Shown in pieces: positions 6,530-11,770 of a stretch of 11,770 bases of DNA. Origin of the DNA: an uncultured bacterium (GTDB lineage: Bacteria; Patescibacteriota; Dojkabacteria; SC72); contig CALDJM010000069.1 of NCBI GenBank assembly GCA_937899155.1, positions 1 through 11,770 of the forward strand, in the 5' to 3' direction. Position 1 is the stretch's first letter, and each line of letters starts with the position of its first letter. The position numbers and the translations under genes are program-made. Below the pieces are notes generated by a model that saw nothing but the letters and a program-made list of their open reading frames with translations, did no database searches and was not told the origin of the DNA.

Positions 6530-7525
6530 ATGACAACAAAAAACCACTATAAAGCACAAGCATTAGCAATAATAATGATAATACTAATCATATCTTCAAT
6601 GATAGGATTTGCTGTACTTTCTAGATCACAGAAAGCAAAAAGAACAGCTATACAAGAAAGAAACTCAGCTGAAGCATATCAAGTAGCAGATATGATATTA
6701 GACAACCTACTACTATCTACATTAGAAGATTGGTTGTCAAAGGGAATGATTGGAAAGACTTATACAGAAACTCAATTTGAAAGTGGACAAGGTAATGATC
6801 CTCAAGATCCAGTAACGGGAAAACTAATAAAAACTATCAATGCTCAAGATGGTGGTATGGAAATACAAAGAGATTACGATAAAGGTAGTAGGGAGATAAC
6901 AGTTCTAACAGGATCATTAGGAAACCCACTAAATCTTCAAAATCTAAATATCTGTTCTCTTAGAGAACATGCACAAAATGAATACCGACTATCTCTAACA
7001 GAGATTACTTCACAAGATATAATTACTATCAAACCAGGACAGACATTTACATTCTTAAGAGAAGATAGGAATTTTGAAGGTTGTAACCTCCAAATAAGTG
7101 TAATTAATCCTAATAATCAACAAGGTCTAGTTGTAAATAAGATATATCACGACGGGAATGGCATAAAGGATTATGACTACTCGGATACTACAAGTTATAA
7201 ATTTTCTACCAGCAACACAAATTTCACTGGCAATTGGGAATTAAAAGAGGGTTCTAGTTACAGTCATATAGTCCTCCATGATTTAAACAATACTATTTCA
7301 GCCATAGGCCTTACAGCAGTCAACGAAGAAGTAAATTTTAGTTTCAGTTTTGGTGCTGCTTTCGGTAGTTGCTCCTCTAACTTCAATGTATACAAACTAA
7401 AAGCCTCTGCAAACTGTGGAGGAACATACAGAGCAAAAGAAGTAGTAATACCTGCTGAAAGATATACTCACTCCATTTTCAACTATGTCTTCTTTAATGG
7501 TCTAGGAAATATCGGAACTAATTAA
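6530..7525 (+). CDS. PilX-like minor pilin / pilus assembly protein
   Basis: A 331-residue protein. Seen: a short basic leader (M-T-T-K-N-H-Y-K-A) followed by Q-A-L-A-I-I-M and a hydrophobic helix to about residue 30. Next come S-R-S-Q-K-A-K-R and an A-E-A-Y-Q-V-A-D helix, the layout of PilX N-terminal domains. The rest is a hydrophilic, strand-rich domain with a few cysteines near the C-terminus (C-S-S-N, then A-N-C-G-G). Known: PilX/GspK-type minor pilins are processed by prepilin peptidase, sit in the inner membrane and prime or cap type IV pili. The residue before the putative cleavage site is Ala, not Gly, and Glu5 of major pilins is absent. Start: ATG at 6530 is chosen over TTG at 6515. 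Neither has a Shine-Dalgarno, but TATATT (6518-6523) lies seven bases before 6530, so a leaderless start is possible. Its position 24 bp after the surface-protein gene suggests the two are made and assembled together. Confidence 0.75.
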   Translation: MTTKNHYKAQALAIIMIILIISSMIGFAVLSRSQKAKRTAIQERNSAEAYQVADMILDNLLLSTLEDWLSKGMIGKTYTETQFESGQGNDPQDPVTGKLIKTINAQDGGMEIQRDYDKGSREITVLTGSLGNPLNLQNLNICSLREHAQNEYRLSLTEITSQDIITIKPGQTFTFLREDRNFEGCNLQISVINPNNQQGLVVNKIYHDGNGIKDYDYSDTTSYKFSTSNTNFTGNWELKEGSSYSHIVLHDLNNTISAIGLTAVNEEVNFSFSFGAAFGSCSSNFNVYKLKASANCGGTYRAKEVVIPAERYTHSIFNYVFFNGLGNIGTN

Positions 7526-7545
7526 TAATATTTTTTAAATTGCCC

Positions 7546-9267
7546 ATGTATCTAAATAGAATAATAGTAAAATTTGGTGGTCAAAGCGGTCAAGGAATAA
7601 ATAGTGTAGGCACCATCCTAACCAAATCTCTAAACAGAGCTGGCTACTACACATTCTCCAATAGAGAGTATCCCTCCCTAATCAAAGGTGGTTTTGCAAA
7701 CTATCAAATAGACATATCAAACAGTAGTATCAATAGTTCATCAAAAAAGACAAACATACTATGTTGCATGTCCAAAAACTCTCTAAACCAATACATAACA
7801 GATGTACTCCCAAACGGAGTAGTAATATATGATGCTCAAACATTAGAACTGGAACCTCAAGAACAAGAATATGTAAAAGAGAACAATATAAAAATATTAA
7901 ACATTGACTCCAAAGAAGTAGCCAAACAAAACAATGCTCCAGCAATAATGGCAAATGCCGTACTAGCTGGTCTTGTATGGAAAATATTAAAACAGAAGAT
8001 AGAGATATTAACAGATGAGGTAGAAGAAATGTTTAAAGATAAAAATATAGATATGGAAGCTGAAAAAGCCTGTCTACTAGCAGGATACAATACACCCCTC
8101 TATGTCGAAAATCTAAGTCAAAGCATTGATACTGAAAAACTAAAAAGAACTTCTGAGAAAAAAATCACAATGACTGGAAATGATGGAGTTAGCCTAGGTG
8201 CATTAGCAGGAGGTATGAGAGCATTCTTTGGATACCCAATGACACCTGCAACATCCATTTTCAAATTCTTAGGAGAAAGTGCAAACGAAAGTAAGATTGT
8301 TGTAAAGCAAGCAGAAAATGAAATAACTGCAATACAAATGGCAATAGGAGCAATGTATATGGGGACCAGGGCCATGACAGCAACATCAGGAGGAGGATTT
8401 GATTTAATGAGTGAGACAATATCATGCTCTGGAATATCTGAGACACCACTTGTAATTGTCCTAGCACAAAGAATAGGGGCAGGAACAGGTGTCCCCACAT
8501 GGACAGGCAGTGGAGATATAACAGCAGCTGTAAAAACAGCACACGGTGATTTCCCAAGATGTGTAATTCAAATATCTGATGCAAAATCAGCATTCACATT
8601 AACCCAGAAAGCTTTCAACATTGCAGACAAATACCAACTACCTGTCATTATCCTAACCGAAAAACAAATAGCCGAAGGACTCTTCTCCATAGACTCACTA
8701 CCACCAATAGAAAAGATAGAAAGAGGTCTCCAACAAGGAGAAAACAGATACCAAATAACAGAAAGTGGAATCTCTCCTAGATGGATACCCTCTCAAGACG
8801 AAAAACCATACCTTCACACAAGCGATGAACACAATGAAGATGGACACTCAACAGAAAATGCACAAGAAGTATATGAAATGAGCAAAAAAAGAGATAAGAA
8901 AATGAACCTCTTAAAAGATGAAATAGCAGAACCTGAATACTTTGGTAGTCCTAAAGCGAAAACTGTTTTAGTAGGGTCAGGTAACACCAAAAACCCAATC
9001 TTAGACATCATCACAAACAACCTATCCAGTGAAGACATAGCATACCTCCACTACGAATACATATACCCAACCAAAACAGAAAAACTCACCAAATTAGCCC
9101 AAGAGGGAAAAAGAATAATACTTGTAGAAAACAACCAAACAGGACAACTAGGCAAACTCATCACAGAAGAATCAGGATATCAATTCAATGAGAAACTACT
9201 AAAATATGATGGAAGACCATTCTTCATCGAAGATATACTAAACTATCTAGAAGGAAAATCAATATGA
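7546..9267 (+). CDS. korA: 2-oxoacid:ferredoxin oxidoreductase, fused gamma-alpha subunit
   Basis: A 573-residue protein. With KorB it oxidatively decarboxylates a 2-oxoacid plus CoA to acyl-CoA and CO2, reducing ferredoxin, in the cytoplasm. Seen: the N-terminal gamma domain (1 to about 185) has K-F-G-G-Q-S-G-Q-G-I and R-E-Y-P-S-L-I-K-G-G-F-A. The alpha domain (about 206-390) has G-N-D-G-V-S-L-G-A-L-A-G-G, the Y-P-M-T-P-A-T-S motif (230-237) and Q-A-E-N-E-I with E257, all hallmarks of the family. D-E-H-N-E-D-G-H follows at 427-434. The C-terminal domain holds V-E-N-N-Q-T-G-Q-L and Y-D-G-R-P-F. The length is usual for the fused two-subunit (KorAB) type, which lacks a separate ferredoxin-like delta subunit. 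ATG 7546 is preferred to TTG 7540 because it places the first beta strand in the normal position; no Shine-Dalgarno is visible. The TGA stop overlaps the korB start by four bases. The substrate (pyruvate, 2-oxoglutarate or a branched-chain oxoacid) cannot be read from motifs. Confidence 0.93.
   Translation: MYLNRIIVKFGGQSGQGINSVGTILTKSLNRAGYYTFSNREYPSLIKGGFANYQIDISNSSINSSSKKTNILCCMSKNSLNQYITDVLPNGVVIYDAQTLELEPQEQEYVKENNIKILNIDSKEVAKQNNAPAIMANAVLAGLVWKILKQKIEILTDEVEEMFKDKNIDMEAEKACLLAGYNTPLYVENLSQSIDTEKLKRTSEKKITMTGNDGVSLGALAGGMRAFFGYPMTPATSIFKFLGESANESKIVVKQAENEITAIQMAIGAMYMGTRAMTATSGGGFDLMSETISCSGISETPLVIVLAQRIGAGTGVPTWTGSGDITAAVKTAHGDFPRCVIQISDAKSAFTLTQKAFNIADKYQLPVIILTEKQIAEGLFSIDSLPPIEKIERGLQQGENRYQITESGISPRWIPSQDEKPYLHTSDEHNEDGHSTENAQEVYEMSKKRDKKMNLLKDEIAEPEYFGSPKAKTVLVGSGNTKNPILDIITNNLSSEDIAYLHYEYIYPTKTEKLTKLAQEGKRIILVENNQTGQLGKLITEESGYQFNEKLLKYDGRPFFIEDILNYLEGKSI
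9251..9255 (+). promoter_or_regulatory. Shine-Dalgarno of korB inside the end of korA
   Basis: AAGGA lies eight bases before the korB ATG at 9264, within the last codons of korA. It fixes the korB start and, with the ATGA overlap, indicates coupled translation of the two subunits. Confidence 0.75.
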
Positions 9268-10139
9268 GTATAGATATAAACATGTACAGTACAAACAAAC
9301 AACCCACATGGTGTCCGGGTTGTGGCAACTTTGCAATTCATGTATCACTAAAAAAAGCTCTAATGGAATTAAACATATCCCCATCTCAAGCATTCATATC
9401 ATTTGACATAGGTTGCAATGGAAATGGAGCTGATACAGTAAATACATATGCATTCAAAGGACTACACGGAAGAGCAATAGCACTTGCAACAGGTGCACAC
9501 ATTGCAAACAGAAAATACACAGTCGTAGCAGACATAGGAGATGGAGCATGTTTTCACGAAGGCATAGACCACCTAATAAATGCCATCAAATCAAACTACG
9601 ATATGACAATACTAATTCACGACAACCAAAACTTTGCACTAACAACAGGACAAGCTACAGTGACAACCAAACAGGGTAAAAAAATGTATGCACTTCCAGA
9701 AGGAAAACCTGAAAGAGATATTGATATAAATCAACTCATACTATCACTCCAACCAACATTCTTTGCCAAAGCATACAGTGGAGACCCACAACAACTAACA
9801 GAGATAATTAAAAAAGGGATAGAACACAAAGGATGCAGTGTAATACAAATATCTCAAACATGCCCAACATACAACAAAGAATGTACACCACAATGGTTTA
9901 ATGAGCACATAATAAAGCTAGAAACACTCTCACAATACAACAACTCATCCTTAGAAGATGCACAAAAGTTAGCCAAAGAAATGGCTCAGACAGGAAAGAT
10001 ATATACTGGCATTATCCACCAACACAGTAATACCCCAACCTTCTACGATAGACTTGAAAGCCGAAAAGATATACAATCTGAGCTTGTTGATGAAGTACAA
10101 GAATACGACATCACACAACTACTAAAATACTGCAACTAA
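9264..10139 (+). CDS. korB: 2-oxoacid:ferredoxin oxidoreductase, beta subunit (TPP and 4Fe-4S binding)
   Basis: A 291-residue catalytic partner of KorA that carries thiamine diphosphate and the iron-sulphur cluster. Seen: W-C-P-G-C-G (C17, C20), D-I-G-C (C51) and C-P-T-Y-N (C200) supply the four cysteines that bind [4Fe-4S] in two-subunit OFORs. The TPP/Mg motif runs from I-G-D-G (D93) to H-D-N-Q-N-F (N121), ending T-G-Q. H-G-R-A (68-71) and W-F-N-E (211-214) are also typical of the family. The length is normal. The TPP segment is unusual: F-H-x-G-I, L-I-N-A and D-N-x-x-x-A-x-T resemble indolepyruvate oxidoreductase IorA more than standard KorB (G-D-x-x-x-I-G, N-N, G-M-T), while the rest is KorB-like. 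Asn is written AAC 12 times and AAT 7 times by eye, unlike the upstream genes. The ATG is set by AAGGA and a 4-bp overlap with korA, so the subunits should be made in equal amounts. Confidence 0.93.
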   Translation: MSIDINMYSTNKQPTWCPGCGNFAIHVSLKKALMELNISPSQAFISFDIGCNGNGADTVNTYAFKGLHGRAIALATGAHIANRKYTVVADIGDGACFHEGIDHLINAIKSNYDMTILIHDNQNFALTTGQATVTTKQGKKMYALPEGKPERDIDINQLILSLQPTFFAKAYSGDPQQLTEIIKKGIEHKGCSVIQISQTCPTYNKECTPQWFNEHIIKLETLSQYNNSSLEDAQKLAKEMAQTGKIYTGIIHQHSNTPTFYDRLESRKDIQSELVDEVQEYDITQLLKYCN

Positions 10140-10146
10140 AAGAAAA

Positions 10147-11770
10147 ATGGAAGATGTATTAACACCAAAATCAATAGCAATAATAGGTGTCTCTCAAGAC
10201 AGCGAAAAAGTTGGATCTGTACTCCTTTCCAACCTAATCGAAGGGGGATACAACGGTAGAATATACCCAATAAATCCCAAATACGAAACAATCCAAGAAA
10301 GAAAAGCATACCCATCAATATTGGAAATTGAAGATAGCATAGACCTAGCCTGCATAGCTCTTCCATATCAAATGGTAGAGCAAGCAGTAGATCAATGTAT
10401 TGAAAAAAAAGTTAAAACCCTCCTCATAATCTCAGCTGGATTCGGAGAAACCGGACCAGAAGGAAGAGAATTAGAAGAAAGAATTACAACAAAAATTAAG
10501 AATGCAAAAATCAGATTAATTGGACCAAACTGTCTTGGCTTCATAAACAACAAAGCAAATATAAACCTAACATTTGCTAAAGAAAATGCACCAGATGGAA
10601 ACATTGCCTTCATATCACAATCAGGAGCATTCTGTACTGCAGTACTAGACATGGCAAATGAGGGTAACTCAGGTTTTTCTCATGTCATATCAGTTGGAAA
10701 TAAAGCTGATATAAATGAAAATGAACTAATACCATACTTCCTTTCAAATCCAGAAGTAAAAGCAGTAGCCATATATCTAGAAGAATTCTCCGATGGAAAA
10801 GAATTCGTATCAATAGTACAAAAGTCCAAGAAACCAATCCTTTTAATAGCACCTGGAAGCTCTGAAAAGTCCAAACAAGCCATATCATCACACACAGGAT
10901 CTCTAGCATCATCATACGACACAGTCCTAGCAGCTGTAAAAAAAGCAAACATTATACTAGCTGAAAACTCTGAAGAACTATACAAATTAATAGAGTTAGT
11001 TGACTATGCATTCATGCCAAAAGGTAAAAAAGTCGCAATAGTATCAAATGCAGGAGGACCTGGTATAACTGCTGTAGACAGTGCAGAGAAAGAAGGCCTA
11101 GAAATCGCTGAACTAGGAGAGAAAACCCAACTCAAACTTAAAAAAGAACTACCCGTTGAAGCCTCAGTCGAAAACCCAGTAGACATACTTGGAGATGGAA
11201 AAAGTGACAGATTTGCCAGTAGTGTTAAAACTGTCTTAGAAGACATAAATGTAGACTCTGTCCTCGTACTACTCACCCCTCAACTCATGACTGAAGTAGA
11301 GGAAACATCTAGAGCAATAAGTGAAATTGCCCTGCAATCTCCCAAACCAATATTTGCATGCTATCTTGGAGGCAAAGAAGTTAAAAAAGGATTCAAGATA
11401 TTAAGTGAAAAAAGAGTACCTTGGTTTAATGATGTACAAGAGGCAATGCATTTAATTGCAAAACTAGCAACATTCGAACAAGAAAAAGGTTTAAACAAAG
11501 TAATAGAAGCAGGCAAATTTCTTAAAAAGACTAGAAACAAAAGAGAAATTCTAGAATATGTTCAAGACAATGATGAAGTTGTTGTATTACCAGACTCTCT
11601 AGCCATTAGCATTATGAATGAATTCTGGATTGACTATCCAAAACAATTAGTCACAAGTAGCTTAGAAGAGGGTAGAGACTTTGCTTCAACAATATTCCCT
11701 GTAGCTATAAAAGCAACAGCTGAAGACTTAGCACATAAGACAGACTACAAAGCCCTCTATCTTGATATCA
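10147..11770 (+). CDS. acd: Acetyl-CoA synthetase (ADP-forming), fused alpha-beta, 3' end beyond window
   Basis: The frame is open from ATG 10147 to the window edge (541 codons). It catalyses acyl-CoA + ADP + Pi to acid + CoA + ATP. Seen in the alpha part: P-K-S-I-A-I-I-G-V-S (CoA-binding Rossmann start), I-Y-P-I-N-P-K, G-P-N-C-L-G, S-Q-S-G-A (157-161) and S-S-H-T-G-S-L-A, with H249 matching the phosphorylated His of the alpha subunit. A second CoA-ligase domain includes S-N-A-G-G-P-G and N-P-V-D-I-L. From about residue 465 the ATP-grasp beta part begins, reaching F-P-V-A-I-K-A and A-H-K-T-D, where H530 matches the second phospho-relay His of the beta subunit. Fused enzymes are usually about 700 residues, so roughly 150 more are expected outside. 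It starts 7 bp after korB with only a weak purine-rich leader. Inference: it uses the acyl-CoA made by KorAB to make ATP. Acetate is the likely product, but other acids are possible. Confidence 0.92.
   Translation, partial: MEDVLTPKSIAIIGVSQDSEKVGSVLLSNLIEGGYNGRIYPINPKYETIQERKAYPSILEIEDSIDLACIALPYQMVEQAVDQCIEKKVKTLLIISAGFGETGPEGRELEERITTKIKNAKIRLIGPNCLGFINNKANINLTFAKENAPDGNIAFISQSGAFCTAVLDMANEGNSGFSHVISVGNKADINENELIPYFLSNPEVKAVAIYLEEFSDGKEFVSIVQKSKKPILLIAPGSSEKSKQAISSHTGSLASSYDTVLAAVKKANIILAENSEELYKLIELVDYAFMPKGKKVAIVSNAGGPGITAVDSAEKEGLEIAELGEKTQLKLKKELPVEASVENPVDILGDGKSDRFASSVKTVLEDINVDSVLVLLTPQLMTEVEETSRAISEIALQSPKPIFACYLGGKEVKKGFKILSEKRVPWFNDVQEAMHLIAKLATFEQEKGLNKVIEAGKFLKKTRNKREILEYVQDNDEVVVLPDSLAISIMNEFWIDYPKQLVTSSLEEGRDFASTIFPVAIKATAEDLAHKTDYKALYLDI

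Noticed and set aside
7730..9038. Minus-strand ORFs opposite korA
   Set aside because: They overlap korA completely and show the Leu/Ser-rich composition typical of antisense frames.
10136..11276. Minus-strand ORFs opposite acd
   Set aside because: They are shadows of the plus-strand ATP-forming synthetase, which has unmistakable family motifs. The antisense translations are low-complexity and hydrophobic.

Overview
This AT-rich, densely packed window looks like part of a reduced bacterial genome, most probably a member of the Candidate Phyla Radiation (Patescibacteria). The reasons are a PilX-like pilin with a 'K-x-QAL' leader, a large secreted protein with a beta-solenoid-like C-terminus, several unrecognised membrane or secreted proteins, and a small fermentation module. 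This assignment is inference. TGA is the stop of korA, and all glycines in the intact genes are written GGN, so the UGA=Gly code of Gracilibacteria and Absconditabacteria is unlikely.

Layout. Positions 2-460 (+) hold the 3' end of a DEDDh (DnaQ-like) 3'-5' exonuclease with an ExoX-type C-terminal domain. Positions 472-1509 (+) encode an unrecognised single-pass membrane protein. It converges on a minus-strand gene (1525-3156) for an unrecognised secreted protein with a lipoprotein-type signal and a Thr/Pro linker. A short divergent promoter region follows. Positions 3253-6505 (+) form a large Cys-rich secreted protein whose signal peptide lies in a different frame from the 1011-codon body, so the gene is disrupted, recoded or mis-assembled. 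Positions 6530-7525 (+) encode a PilX-like minor pilin, probably a partner of that protein.

Positions 7546 to the right edge (+) form a tight metabolic operon. It holds a fused gamma-alpha 2-oxoacid:ferredoxin oxidoreductase subunit (korA), its beta subunit (korB, 4-bp overlap), and a fused alpha-beta ADP-forming acyl-CoA synthetase (acd, 7 bp further on, cut by the window edge). Together these would oxidise a 2-oxoacid (pyruvate is the obvious candidate) to acyl-CoA plus reduced ferredoxin. The thioester would then be cashed in for ATP and a free acid such as acetate, giving substrate-level phosphorylation without phosphotransacetylase or acetate kinase.

No tRNA, rRNA, CRISPR array, transposase or convincing intrinsic terminator was seen, and no stretch over 300 bases lacks a gene. 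The clearest anomaly is the broken junction at 3395-3470. No wholly new system is demonstrated. The surface-protein/pilin pair and the two unrecognised exported proteins are the least explained parts.
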